Below, in pieces: positions 8,013-18,820 of a DNA stretch of 64,000 bases (position 1 is its first letter; each line of letters begins with the position of its first letter). This DNA comes from Ensifer sp. IC4062 (GTDB lineage: Bacteria; Pseudomonadota; Alphaproteobacteria; Rhizobiales; Rhizobiaceae). Made by a program: the position numbers and the translations under genes. Location of the stretch: assembly GCF_020193575.1 (NCBI RefSeq), contig NZ_JADYVD010000039.1, positions 16,361 to 80,360 of the forward strand, read 5' to 3'. The notes beneath the pieces were generated by a model. It had not been told where the DNA came from, did not search any database, and saw only the letters and a list, made by a program, of their open reading frames with translations.

Positions 8013-9287
8013 ATGGACAATCTGGCCCGTGCCTATCTGCCACGGATTGCCGGCCTTGCGCTGGCGAGCGTGAGCTTCCTAGCGGTGAGCGCCGCGGAGG
8101 CAAAGGAAATCACCATCTGGTGCTGGGATCCGAACTTCAATGTCGCGATCATGAAGGAGGCCGGCGCCCGCTACACGAAGACTCATCCCGACGTCACCTT
8201 CAACGTCGTCGATTTCGCCAAGACTGACGTCGAGCAGAAGCTTCAGACGGGTCTTGCCTCCGGCACCGCCGAGGCGCTGCCCGACATTGTTCTGATCGAG
8301 GACTACGGCGCGCAGAAATATCTCCAATCCTTCCCCGGCGCCTTTGCGCCCCTCTCCGGCACGGTCGATTATTCCGGCTTCGCCCCCTACAAGGTCGAGG
8401 TGATGACCATTGACGGCCAGGTCTATGGCATGCCGTTCGATTCGGGCGTTACCGGCCTCTATTACCGCAAGGATTACCTCGAACAGGCCGGCTTCAAGCC
8501 GGAGGACATGCAGAACCTCACCTGGGACCGTTTCATCGAGATCGGCCAGCAGGTCGAGGAAAAAACCGGCAAGAAGATGATGGGGCTCGATCCCAATGAT
8601 GCCGGCCTCGTCCGCATCATCATGCAGTCGGCGGGACAGTGGTATTTCGACAAGGAGGGCAAGACCAACGTCACCGGCAACCCGGCGCTGAAGGCGGCGC
8701 TCGAGACCGTCGGCAAGATCATGTCGACCAATATCTACAAGCCGGCGGCTGGCTGGTCCGACTGGGTCGGAACCTTCACCTCCGGCGATGTGGCGGCAGT
8801 CGTCACCGGTGTCTGGATCACCGGCACTGTCAAGGCGCAGCCGGATCAGGCCGGCAAATGGGGCGTCGCACCCATTCCGAAGCTTTCGATCGATGGCGCG
8901 ACGCATGCCTCGAACCTCGGCGGGTCGAGCTGGTATGTGCTTGAAAGCTCGGCGGAGAAAGCCGAGGCGATCGATTTCCTGAACGAGATCTACGGCAAGG
9001 ACATCGACTTCTACCAGAAGATCCTGCAGGAGCGCGGCGCCGTCGGCTCGCTGCTCGCCGCGCGCGGCGGAGCGGCTTACGAGCAGGCCGATCCCTTCTT
9101 CGGCGGCGAGAAGGTCTGGCAGAACTTCTCTGATTGGCTGGCGAAGGTGCCCTCGGTGAACTACGGCATCTTCACCAATGAGGCGGATACCGCCGTCACG
9201 GCACAGCTCCCGGCGCTAACGCAGGGAACGCCGGTCGACGACATCCTCAAGGCGATCGACGCCGAGGTCAGTGCGCAGATCCAGTGA
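8013..9287 (+). CDS. lacE: LacE, periplasmic lactose-binding protein of ABC transporter
   Basis: A 424-residue family-1 solute-binding protein with a Sec signal peptide of about 30 residues (hydrophobic core GLALASVSFLAVSAAEA). The mature start KEITIWCWDPNFNVAIM is typical of carbohydrate-binding proteins of the MalE/UgpB type. Translation starts at an ATG 5 nt after GGAGG. It is the first gene of a five-gene operon (binding protein, two permeases, beta-galactosidase, ATPase), which makes lactose the expected ligand. A strong hairpin follows its stop codon. Confidence 0.9.
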   Translation: MDNLARAYLPRIAGLALASVSFLAVSAAEAKEITIWCWDPNFNVAIMKEAGARYTKTHPDVTFNVVDFAKTDVEQKLQTGLASGTAEALPDIVLIEDYGAQKYLQSFPGAFAPLSGTVDYSGFAPYKVEVMTIDGQVYGMPFDSGVTGLYYRKDYLEQAGFKPEDMQNLTWDRFIEIGQQVEEKTGKKMMGLDPNDAGLVRIIMQSAGQWYFDKEGKTNVTGNPALKAALETVGKIMSTNIYKPAAGWSDWVGTFTSGDVAAVVTGVWITGTVKAQPDQAGKWGVAPIPKLSIDGATHASNLGGSSWYVLESSAEKAEAIDFLNEIYGKDIDFYQKILQERGAVGSLLAARGGAAYEQADPFFGGEKVWQNFSDWLAKVPSVNYGIFTNEADTAVTAQLPALTQGTPVDDILKAIDAEVSAQIQ

Positions 9288-9295
9288 CCCGACGA

Positions 9296-9325
9296 GGAAG
9301 ATGGGCGGACAACCGCCCACCTTCC
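9296..9325 (+). promoter_or_regulatory. Stem-loop between lacE and lacF
   Basis: GGAAG-ATGGGCGG pairs with CCGCCCA-CCTTCC around an ACAA tetraloop, with one mismatch. It begins 8 nt after the lacE stop and has no T-run. It fits a 3' stabiliser or partial terminator that keeps binding-protein mRNA in excess over permease mRNA. Confidence 0.6.
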
Positions 9326-9380
9326 GGCCGCAATTCGATGGGCGGCCGATAGGTTTCCGTTCCTTCCCACGAGGATGACG

Positions 9381-10280
9381 ATGGTTCACGCGCGCCGCGG
9401 CAGCATCGGCCGCTACTACGACATCAATGGCTGGCTCTTCGTCGCCCCGGTACTGGGGCTGATCGGCCTTTTCATGATCTATCCGATCGTCTGGTCGCTC
9501 TGGATGTCCTTCCAGTCCGGCCGCGGCATGATGATGAAGTTCGCCGGCTTCGCGAACATCGTCCGCCTCTGGAACGACCCGGTTTTCATCAAGGCGCTCA
9601 CCAACACGATGACCTATTTCGTCGTGCAGGTGCCAATCATGATCGTTTTGGCGCTGATTCTGGCGTCGATCCTCAACAATCCACGGATCTTCGGGCGCGG
9701 GCTGTTTCGCACCGCGATCTTCCTGCCCTGCGTCACCTCACTGGTCGCCTATTCGGTGCTGTTCAAGGGCATGTTCGCCCCCGACGGCGTCGTCAATTCG
9801 ACGCTCGCAGCGATCGGGGTGATTTCGTCGCCCATTCCGTGGCTGACCCATCCCTTCTGGGCGAAGGTGCTCGTCATCATCGCCATCACCTGGCGCTGGA
9901 CCGGCTACAATATGATCTTCTATCTCGCGGCGCTCCAAAACATCGACAGGTCGATATACGAGGTGGCGCGCATCGACGGCGTCCCTGCCTGGGCACGCTT
10001 CACCCACATCACCATCCCGCTCCTGAAACCGGTCATCCTCTTCACGACAGTGATCTCGACGATCGGCACGCTGCAGCTCTTCGACGAGGTCTACAATCTC
10101 ACCGAAGGCCGGGGCGGACCGTCCAATGCGACGCTGACGCTGTCGCTCTACATCTACAATCTCACCTTCCGGTTCATGCCGAATTTCGGCTACGCGGCGA
10201 CCGTCTCCTATGTCATCGTCGTGCTCGTCGCGCTTCTCGCCTTCCTGCAATTCTTTGCAGCACGGGAGCGCGACAAATGA
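9381..10280 (+). CDS. lacF: LacF, ABC transporter permease (MalF-type)
   Basis: A 299-residue inner-membrane protein with about six hydrophobic segments. It carries the EAA loop that contacts the ATPase (around YEVARIDGVPAWARFTHITI), as in MalF-type permeases. Two in-frame ATGs exist: the one at 9375 directly abuts GAGG, so the ATG at 9381 with 6-nt spacing is preferred. It overlaps lacG by 4 nt (ATGA), indicating translational coupling. It forms the channel with LacG. Confidence 0.88.
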   Translation: MVHARRGSIGRYYDINGWLFVAPVLGLIGLFMIYPIVWSLWMSFQSGRGMMMKFAGFANIVRLWNDPVFIKALTNTMTYFVVQVPIMIVLALILASILNNPRIFGRGLFRTAIFLPCVTSLVAYSVLFKGMFAPDGVVNSTLAAIGVISSPIPWLTHPFWAKVLVIIAITWRWTGYNMIFYLAALQNIDRSIYEVARIDGVPAWARFTHITIPLLKPVILFTTVISTIGTLQLFDEVYNLTEGRGGPSNATLTLSLYIYNLTFRFMPNFGYAATVSYVIVVLVALLAFLQFFAARERDK

Positions 10281-11098
10281 CGAACGGCATCGGACGCGCC
10301 GCTGGCGGACTTCTCACCTACGGTTTCCTGGGGCTGATGGCCTTTCTCTCCGTCTTCCCCTTCTTCTGGATGGCACTCGGCGCCACCAATTCGTCGATCG
10401 ATATCATCAAAGGCAGAGTGCTGCCGGGCGCAGCACTGGCAACCAATGTCAGCACCTTCTTCACCCAGGTGAACGCGCCGCTGGTCTTCTGGAATTCCGC
10501 AAAGATCGCGATCCTGTCGACAGTGCTGACGCTCGCCGTCTCGTCGCTCGCCGGCTATGGTTTCGAGATATTCCGCTCGCGCCACCGCGAGCGTCTCTAT
10601 CGCGCCATGCTCTTGACGCTGATGATCCCGTTCGCGGCGCTGATGATCCCGCTCTTCATCATGATGGGCAAGGCAGGCCTCATCAACACGCACATCGCGG
10701 TCGTGCTGCCGACTATCGGCTCGGCCTTCGTCGTCTTCTATTTCCGCCAATGCACCAAGGCGTTTCCGTCGGAACTGCGCGACGCCGCGAAGGTCGACGG
10801 CCTCAAGGAATGGCAGATTTTTCTTTTTATCTACGTGCCGGTGATGCGCTCCACCTATGCGGCGGCCTTCATCATCGTCTTCATGACGGCGTGGAACAAC
10901 TATCTATGGCCGCTGATCGTGCTGCAGTCGAACGACACGAAGACGATCACGCTGGTCATCTCCTCGCTCGCCTCCGCCTATTACCCGGATTACGGCGTCG
11001 TCATGGTCGGAACCATTCTGGCAACGCTTCCGACCCTTGCCGTGTTCTTCTTCATGCAACGTCAGTTCGTCCAGGGCATGCTGGGCTCAGTCAAATAG
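10277..11098 (+). CDS. lacG: LacG, ABC transporter permease (MalG-type)
   Basis: A 273-residue permease that starts inside the lacF stop codon (ATGA). About six membrane segments are visible, and the EAA loop appears as LRDAAKVDGLKEWQIFLFIY. Its ending, FVQGMLGSVK, matches the G-type sugar permease C-terminus (consensus F-V-x-G-x-x-x-G-A-V-K). Two bases separate its stop from the first ATG of lacZ1. Confidence 0.88.
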   Translation: MTNGIGRAAGGLLTYGFLGLMAFLSVFPFFWMALGATNSSIDIIKGRVLPGAALATNVSTFFTQVNAPLVFWNSAKIAILSTVLTLAVSSLAGYGFEIFRSRHRERLYRAMLLTLMIPFAALMIPLFIMMGKAGLINTHIAVVLPTIGSAFVVFYFRQCTKAFPSELRDAAKVDGLKEWQIFLFIYVPVMRSTYAAAFIIVFMTAWNNYLWPLIVLQSNDTKTITLVISSLASAYYPDYGVVMVGTILATLPTLAVFFFMQRQFVQGMLGSVK

Positions 11099-11100
11099 GA

Positions 11101-13361
11101 ATGATGATGCGCTCTGTTACTTCCTTCAACGATTCATGGACCTTTTCCGCGGGCTTCGCGGCTGCCGAAGCCGGCAAACCACTGGCTGGAAGGACCGTCA
11201 GCCTGCCGCACAATGCCGTCGAGCTGCCGTTCAACTATTTCGACGAGACATCCTATCAGCGCGCCTTCACCTATCAGAAGGTGCTGCCCTGGCGCGCGGA
11301 CTTCGCGGGGCGCGAAGTCTCGCTCGTCTTCGATGCCGCCATGGCGGATGCCGTCGTATATCTCAACGGCGAGGAGATCATCGCCCACAAGGACGGCTAC
11401 ACGCCGTTCGAGGCGCGGCTGACGGGCAAGCTCCGGCAGGGCGACAACCTGATAACCGTCAAGATCGACGGCAGCGAGAATCCTGAGATCCCGCCCTTCG
11501 GCGGCCGGATCGACTATCTCACCTATGCCGGCATCTATCGCGATGTCTGGCTGAAGATCACCGACGCGGTGTCGATCGCCAATATCAAGATCGAGACCCA
11601 TGACGTGCTCGCCGAGACGAAATCGGTCACCGCCCGCTGCGATCTTTCCAATCCGCAAGGGCTCGGCTTCTCCGGAACGGTGACGGCACTCTTGAAAGAC
11701 GCGGAAGGCGAACTCCTGGCTGAGGCGGTCGGCGAGACCCGCGGAGAAAGCGTCACCCTCGAAATGACCGGCCTCAGGGGTCTTTCGCTCTGGGATATCG
11801 ACAATCCGGTGCTCCACCAGATCGAGGTGCAGCTCAGGACAGATCACGGCCGCGACTTGCTTTCCTCGCATTTCGGCTTCCGCACGGCGGAGTTCACGAC
11901 CGACGGCTTCCGGCTGAATGGCCGCTCGCTCAAGATCCGTGGTCTCAACCGCCACCAGTCCTTCCCCTATGTCGGCTATGCCATGGGCCGCAGCGCCCAG
12001 GAACGCGACGCGGAGATCCTCAAGCACACGCTCCATTGCAACCTCGTCCGCACCTCGCATTACCCGCAGTCGAAATGGTTCCTCGACCATTGCGACCGGA
12101 TCGGCCTCTTGGTCTTCGAGGAGATTCCGGGCTGGCAGCACATCGGCGGCGAGGCGTGGAAACAGGAGGCGATCCAGAACGTTCGCCGGATGATCGAGCG
12201 CGACTGGAACCACCCGTCGATCGTCATCTGGGGCGTACGCATCAACGAGTCGCAGGATTCACACGACTTCTACGTCGAGACCAATCGGCTGGCGCGCGAA
12301 CTCGACCCGACGCGGCAGACCGGCGGCGTGCGCTACATCACCGACAGCGAATTCTTGGAAGACGTCTACACGATGAACGACTTCATCCTCGGCAACGAGG
12401 AACTGCCGGGGGCGAACCGGCCGCGCACGGCGCTTCGGCCGCAACAGGAATGCACCGGCCTCGATCGCAAGGTGCCCTATCTCATCACCGAGTTCGGCGG
12501 CCACATGTACCCGACGAAGATCTACGATCAGGAGCAGCGGCAGGCCGAGCATGTGCGGCGGCACCTCGAAGTGTTGAACGCCGCCCACAGCGACCCGGGC
12601 ATTTCCGGGGCGATAGGCTGGTGCATGTTCGATTACAACACCCACAAGGACTTCGGCTCCGGCGACCGCATCTGCTATCACGGCGTCTTGGACATGTTCC
12701 GCGAGCCCAAGTTCGCGGCTTACGTCTATGCCAGCCAATGCGATCCGTCGGAGGAAGTGGTGATGAAGCCCGTCACCTTTTGGGCGCGCGGCGAGCGCAA
12801 CATCGGCGGCGTGCTGCCCTTGATCGTGCTCACAAATTGCGACGAGATCGAACTGAGATACGGCTCGCTCACAAAACGCGTCGGACCCGACCGCCAGAAC
12901 TTCCCCCATCTGCCGCACGCCCCTGTTATCATCGACCATCGCCACTTCACCAAGGACGAGCTCGGTGTCTGGGGCATGAAATGGGAGGATGCAGCGTTTA
13001 CTGGTTTCATCGCCGGCAAGCCCGTCGTCACTCTGCACATGGTTGCCGATCCTGTTCCCACGACGCTGGAGGTCAGGGCCGATAGCAGGACACTCCATGC
13101 CGAGGGCCGCGACAGTGTGCGGGTGACCGTCCGCGCGCTGGATCAGGTCGGCAACATCTTGCCCTTCCTCAACGACGCGGTCGACATTGCTGTTGACGGG
13201 CCGGCGCGGCTCATCGGCCCGGGCCGGATTGTCTTCCAGGGAGGTTCGACCGGCTTCTGGCTGGAATCGACGGGGGCCACGGGCGACGTTGTCGTGACCG
13301 TCACTTCGTCACGGCTCGGCTCGGCAAAGGTGGAGCTCTCCGTCGAGGGAGCCGCGAGCGC

Positions 13362-13365
<4 letters not shown>
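11101..13365 (+). CDS. lacZ1: LacZ1, beta-galactosidase (glycoside hydrolase family 2)
   Basis: A protein of about 754 residues that hydrolyses lactose in the cytoplasm. The GH2 layout is visible: N-terminal jelly-roll sugar-binding domain, Ig-like domain, then a TIM barrel. The acid/base Glu is in [10 protein letters not shown] and the nucleophile Glu is in [14 protein letters not shown]. It is shorter than E. coli LacZ (1024) and ends in an Ig/invasin-like domain. Three ATGs stand in tandem (11101, 11104, 11107); AGGA at 11097-11100 gives the best spacing to 11107, so the true start may be two codons later. It overlaps lacK1 by 4 nt, tying hydrolysis to uptake. Confidence 0.9.
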
Positions 13366-14438
<1,073 letters not shown>

Positions 14439-14475
14439 GGATAGCTGCCCGCGTTGCGTAACCGAGGAGCTATCC
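14439..14475. terminator. Possible bidirectional terminator between lacK1 and dhaL
   Basis: GGATAGCT directly after the lacK1 stop pairs perfectly with AGCTATCC, which overlaps the dhaL stop codon, around a 21-nt loop. Its place between two convergent operons fits a shared terminator, but the large loop and lack of a T-run make this tentative. Confidence 0.4.
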
Positions 14476-15105
14476 AACAAAATCGGCCATGCTTCTGATC
14501 AGGAAATAGCCGACGGTTGCTCCCGCATCCTGCAGGCCGATCGTTTTTTCCTGGAAAGCAGCAGCCTTACCGTGTTGCGCGAGCATCGACTTGGTTGATT
14601 GAAGCGCCTGCGCGGCCGCGGCGGAGGTAGCAGCCAGCGCTTCGGCGAGCGACGCGCCGCGTTCGGCCTGCGCCTCGAGCGTTACGGCAATCGGGTCCAG
14701 CACGTCCAGCAGCGTTTTGTCGCCGAGCTTGGCCTTGCCTCGCTCCGCGACGCCGTCGCGGAACGCCCGCCAAAAACCGGCAACCTCGGCCGTCCCCAAC
14801 ACCTCCGCGCCTTCGGTCGCTTTGCTCGCGCGCAGGAAGCCGGTCGCAGTCAGTGTTCCCATCGTGGAGGGCGCGGTGCGGGCCATCGTCGCTCCGGCGG
14901 TGCGCAACAACTTGGAAATTCCTGCCGCCTCGCCCTCGGCCGCAACCGCCTCGGCGGCCGCGGCGAACGATTTGCTCATGGTGATGCCGAGGTCGCTGTC
15001 GCCCACCTTGCCATCGAGCGAGATGAGGAAGTCACGCTGTTCTACGAAAAGCGCCTTCCAGGTTTCGAAAAGCCGGATCAGGTCGGAAGCCTTTATCGCG
15101 TCCAT
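14470..15105 (-). CDS. dhaL: DhaL-like dihydroxyacetone kinase subunit (nucleotide-binding)
   Basis: A 211-residue protein of the DhaL/Dak2 family, the all-helical subunit that binds Mg-ATP or ADP. The metal-binding Asp cluster is seen in DGKVGDSDLGITM. It lies 15 bp downstream of dhaK as the last gene of the operon. No PTS-type DhaM is encoded nearby, so either ATP is used directly or a DhaM lies elsewhere. The linked ribose-type transporter suggests that the true substrate may be a larger keto sugar (tetrose or pentose class) and not dihydroxyacetone; this is inference. Confidence 0.82.
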   Translation of the reverse strand: MDAIKASDLIRLFETWKALFVEQRDFLISLDGKVGDSDLGITMSKSFAAAAEAVAAEGEAAGISKLLRTAGATMARTAPSTMGTLTATGFLRASKATEGAEVLGTAEVAGFWRAFRDGVAERGKAKLGDKTLLDVLDPIAVTLEAQAERGASLAEALAATSAAAAQALQSTKSMLAQHGKAAAFQEKTIGLQDAGATVGYFLIRSMADFVG

Positions 15106-15120
15106 GGTGTGGCCTCAGGA

Positions 15121-16116
15121 TTAAACGTGCTTGAAGAACGGGGTATTGGCGGGCGCCGCGACGAGCCGGTCGAGCTCTTCGTCAAGATGCAGCACCGAAA
15201 CCGAAGCACCGGCCATCTCCATGGAGGTGGCAAACTCGCCGACCCAAACATGCTTCGCCTTGACGCCACGCTCCCCGAGAAGCTGAGAGACGCGACGGAA
15301 CAGGATGTAGAGCTCCTCCATCGGCGTGCCGCCGAGGCCGTTGACAAGCACGGCGACGTCGTCGCCCCGCTTGTAGTCCTGCTCGGCGAATATGCGCTCC
15401 ATCATCTCGTCAATGACCCGGTCGGCGGGCGCCAGCTTCTTGCGGCTGATGCCGGGCTCGCCATGGATGCCCATGCCGATTTCCATCTCGTCCTCTCCGA
15501 TCGAGAACGTGGCATGCCCGATCTCCGGCACGACGCAACTCGAGAGCGCGACGCCCATGGTCCGGGTTCTCGAGCGCGCCTTGTCGGCAATCCGGATCAC
15601 GTCGTCGAGCGACAGGCCCTCGGCCGCGGCCGCGCCCGCCGCCTTGTAAACGAAGAAGATGCCGGCGACGCCGCGGCGCTTGTGCTCCTCGCCCACGATC
15701 GAAGAGGCCACGTCGTCATTGCCGACCACCTGCTTCACCTGAATGCCATCGAGATCGGCAAGTTCGGCAGCCATGTCGAAATTGATGATGTCGCCGCTGT
15801 AATTGCCGTAGATGTAAAGGACGCCGGCGCCCTGGTCGATGTGCTTGGTGACCTGATACATCTGCTCGGCACTCGGCGACTGGAAGACGCCACCGACCGC
15901 CGCACCGTCGAGCATGCCATCGCCGACATAGCCGAGAAAGAGCGGAAGATGGCCGGAGCCGCCGCCGGTCGCGATCCCGACCTTGCCGGCCCGCGGCTTC
16001 GCCGTCACCATGCAGCGCTTGTCATCGGCGACATAGGTCAGCTCCTTGTGCGCGCCGTAGATGCCCTCCAGCATCTCGTCGACGAAATTGACCGGATCGT
16101 TCAGAAACTTCTTCAT
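15121..16116 (-). CDS. dhaK: DhaK-like dihydroxyacetone kinase subunit (substrate-binding)
   Basis: A 331-residue DhaK/Dak1 family protein that binds its keto substrate covalently as a hemiaminal. The histidine is recognisable in IGMGIHGEPG (His218). The N-terminal GIATGGGSGHLPLFLGYVG and GNYSGDIINFDMA are family hallmarks. It is about the length of E. coli DhaK (356) and lacks the fused C-terminal kinase domain of single-chain kinases; DhaL supplies that part. It lies 22 bp after a permease gene in the same operon, implying that the imported sugar is phosphorylated by this pair. Confidence 0.88.
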   Translation of the reverse strand: MKKFLNDPVNFVDEMLEGIYGAHKELTYVADDKRCMVTAKPRAGKVGIATGGGSGHLPLFLGYVGDGMLDGAAVGGVFQSPSAEQMYQVTKHIDQGAGVLYIYGNYSGDIINFDMAAELADLDGIQVKQVVGNDDVASSIVGEEHKRRGVAGIFFVYKAAGAAAAEGLSLDDVIRIADKARSRTRTMGVALSSCVVPEIGHATFSIGEDEMEIGMGIHGEPGISRKKLAPADRVIDEMMERIFAEQDYKRGDDVAVLVNGLGGTPMEELYILFRRVSQLLGERGVKAKHVWVGEFATSMEMAGASVSVLHLDEELDRLVAAPANTPFFKHV

Positions 16117-16138
16117 GGATTCCTCTCTGGGTAGGGGC

Positions 16139-17173
16139 TTATTTCTTGCGCTGGCGGGTGACGAAGAAGGCCGCGGCGAGCAGGATGAAAATGCCCACGA
16201 CGAGCCGCTGCCACGTGCTCGGAATTCCCACCATCACGAGCACGCTGTTGATGACGACGATCAGAAGCACGCCGAGAAGCGTGCCAAGCACGGTGCCCGT
16301 GCCGCCGGTGATCCGCGCACCGCCAAGAACGACGGCTGCGATCACGTTGATTTCGGTGCCAACCAGATCGAAGGGGTTTGCCTGCCGGTTGGCACAGACA
16401 TGGATGATGCCAGCGAGCCCTGCCAGCGCTCCGGCATAGCCGAACAGGAAGATCTGGACGGTGCGCAGATTGTAGCCGAGGCGGCTGGCGACGTTGGCGT
16501 TTCCGCCGACGGCGAAAATCGCGCGACCCATCAGTGTCCGGTTCAGGATCCACCATGTGACCAAGGCCGCAAGGGGAAGGACCAGAAAGTAGAATGGGAG
16601 CGTGACTACGGCGCCATTCGCGGATTCGAACTGGAAGAGCGGCATGCGGCCGAACGCACCCATCTGCGGCGGCAGCGACATGATCCAGACCGTGCCGATG
16701 AAGGAGAGCAGAAAACCGCGGAACAGATATTGCGTGCCGATCGTCACGATCAGCGACGGTACCTTCAGATGATGCACCAGGAGGCCGTTGACGATGCCGA
16801 GAAGCATGCCGCCCAGGATAGCGACGAGCAGGATGAGGACAATCGGCATGGCGGGGAAGTAGTTCAGCACTAGCACCGTCAGCGAATACATGGTGAAGGC
16901 TGCGATCGCCGTGAACGACACGTCGATGCCGCCTGCCGCCAGGATGATGAACACGCCGAGGGCGAAGAGACCCATCACCACGCTCGCGCGGCCGATGTCG
17001 ATCAGCGTCGAAGGCTGAAGGAAAGCGGGATTGATTACCGCAACGATCACGCAAATCGCCACCAAAAGCGCAAAGGTGATCGATTCCGGCCGCCTGCGGA
17101 TCAGGTCTCTTAGGCTGAAGGACCGGGTCTCAGAGGCGCTCTCCTGAAGCTCCTCGATCCGTGAAGCACTCAT
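16139..17173 (-). CDS. Ribose-type ABC transporter permease
   Basis: A 344-residue RbsC/AraH-family membrane protein with 8-10 hydrophobic segments. The family segments LAAGGIDVSF and GGARITGGTGTVLGTLLGV are visible. Its start overlaps the ATPase stop by 4 nt. It is one of two permeases in this operon (the other is at 19856-20887), so the channel is probably a heterodimer, as in Lsr-type systems. Confidence 0.87.
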   Translation of the reverse strand: MSASRIEELQESASETRSFSLRDLIRRRPESITFALLVAICVIVAVINPAFLQPSTLIDIGRASVVMGLFALGVFIILAAGGIDVSFTAIAAFTMYSLTVLVLNYFPAMPIVLILLVAILGGMLLGIVNGLLVHHLKVPSLIVTIGTQYLFRGFLLSFIGTVWIMSLPPQMGAFGRMPLFQFESANGAVVTLPFYFLVLPLAALVTWWILNRTLMGRAIFAVGGNANVASRLGYNLRTVQIFLFGYAGALAGLAGIIHVCANRQANPFDLVGTEINVIAAVVLGGARITGGTGTVLGTLLGVLLIVVINSVLVMVGIPSTWQRLVVGIFILLAAAFFVTRQRKK

Positions 17174-18723
17174 TGAACAGTCTCCATCTTCGAAGTCAGC
17201 ATTGCCCGGTAGAGCTGGTCCTCGCTCCCCTGCTCCGCGTCGAACTCGGCGACGACGCGTCCGCTGTTCATGACTAGGATGCGATCCGCGTTCTGGATGA
17301 GCTCCGGCAGATCGTCGCTGACGATGATCAGGCCCATCCCGGCTTCGGCGAGCGATTGGATGGCGCGATAGATCGTGTCCTTCGACCCAACGTCCACACC
17401 GACCGTCGGCCCATGCAGGACGAGCAGCTTGGGTGCGATGCTGAGCCAGCGGCCGATCAGAACGCGCTGCTGGTTGCCGCCGGAGAGCGCACCCACCGGA
17501 AGGTCGAGGTTTTTGGTGTTGAGGCGCATTTCCTCGGAAAGACGGGCAGCGATCGCGCGGCCCTCGTCTTTGTCGACGATGCCGAGCGCATTGCTGAGCC
17601 TGGTGATGATCAGCGCGATCTCGTTCTCGAAGATCGACTTGTCGAGAAACAGGCCTTCGGCAAGGCGGTCCTCGGGCACATAACCGATCCCATGCTGAAT
17701 CGCGTCAGCGGGACGACGGATGGAGACGGCCCGCCCGTCCAGCGTGATCGTGCCCGAATCCGCGGGCTCGACGCCGGCGATCGCCATGGCAAGTTCGTTG
17801 CGTCCCGAGTCCGCGAGGCCGGTGATGCCGAGAATTTCACCGTGCCGGACATCGAAGCTGACCTCCTGCACGCCTGGGGCAGTTAGTCGGCTGACCTTCA
17901 GAAGCTCCGTCGCCTTAGGCTTGCCCGTCCGGTAGCGCTCGGAGTCGATGACACGCCCCGTCATCAGCTCCGCAAGCTGCCTCTTGCTATAATCTTTGAT
18001 CGGCCCCTGCGCGACACATTGGCCGTCGCGGAACACGATGGCATGGCCGCCGATGCGATAGCACTCGTCCAGCTTGTGGGTGACGAACAGCACCGCGACG
18101 TTCTCCGAACGCAGCCGTTCGACGACGCGGATCAGGTTGTCGACCTCGCGCCGGGTGAGCGAGGTGGTCGGCTCGTCCATGATCACCAGCTTGGCGCGGG
18201 TGGCGATGGCGCGGGCGATCGCCACGAGCTGGCGAGCCGCCAGCGGCAGATCGGCAACGGTGGTGTTGAGGAACGTGCGGTCGGTCGGCAAACCGACGGT
18301 GGCAAGCGCCTTCTCGGCAGTCTGCCTGAGACGTGAGCGGTCGAAGAGGCGCGCCAGCCGGCCATTGGCGCCGACGAGTTGCTCATTCAGGGCCACATTC
18401 TCGGCGACGGTCAGGTTCGGCAGAAGCGAGAGATCCTGGTAGACGGTCTCGATCCCTGCGGCCAGCGACTGGATCGGGGTGAGCGCAGCGAAGGCCTGGC
18501 CGTCCAGCACGATCTCGCCCGCGCTCGGTTCGAGCGCCCCGGACATGATCTTGATGACCGTGCTCTTGCCGCAGCCGTTCTCGCCCAGGAGGTGATAGGC
18601 CTCGCCAAGCTGAAGCGTGAGGTCGATGCCGCGCAGGGCATGCACACCGCCAAACCATTTCTGGATGTTCCGGAGTTCTAGAAACCGGCCTAAGCCTTGC
18701 TCGCTCGTTGCTCTTGCCAACAC
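17170..18723 (-). CDS. Ribose-type ABC transporter ATPase (two tandem ATPase domains)
   Basis: A 517-residue RbsA/MglA-type protein. Domain 1 has Walker A GENGCGKST and Walker B KLVIMDEPTTSL. Domain 2 has the signature LSGGNQQRVLIGRW and Walker B-like LLVLHGPTVGVDVG. The Asp-Glu of a normal Walker B is replaced by His-Gly in the second domain, so that site may be degenerate; the second P-loop is already non-canonical in this family. Start is GTG, 7 nt after AAGGA. Confidence 0.87.
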   Translation of the reverse strand: MLARATSEQGLGRFLELRNIQKWFGGVHALRGIDLTLQLGEAYHLLGENGCGKSTVIKIMSGALEPSAGEIVLDGQAFAALTPIQSLAAGIETVYQDLSLLPNLTVAENVALNEQLVGANGRLARLFDRSRLRQTAEKALATVGLPTDRTFLNTTVADLPLAARQLVAIARAIATRAKLVIMDEPTTSLTRREVDNLIRVVERLRSENVAVLFVTHKLDECYRIGGHAIVFRDGQCVAQGPIKDYSKRQLAELMTGRVIDSERYRTGKPKATELLKVSRLTAPGVQEVSFDVRHGEILGITGLADSGRNELAMAIAGVEPADSGTITLDGRAVSIRRPADAIQHGIGYVPEDRLAEGLFLDKSIFENEIALIITRLSNALGIVDKDEGRAIAARLSEEMRLNTKNLDLPVGALSGGNQQRVLIGRWLSIAPKLLVLHGPTVGVDVGSKDTIYRAIQSLAEAGMGLIIVSDDLPELIQNADRILVMNSGRVVAEFDAEQGSEDQLYRAMLTSKMETVQ

Positions 18724-18820
18724 GTCGCGATCCTTCGTGAATTGCCAACGACCGCGCCGGGCGCGGCGGTTAACGGCCGGGGAGCCCCTTGGTACCCCCC
18801 CGGCCGGCTTGGGAGAGCGA

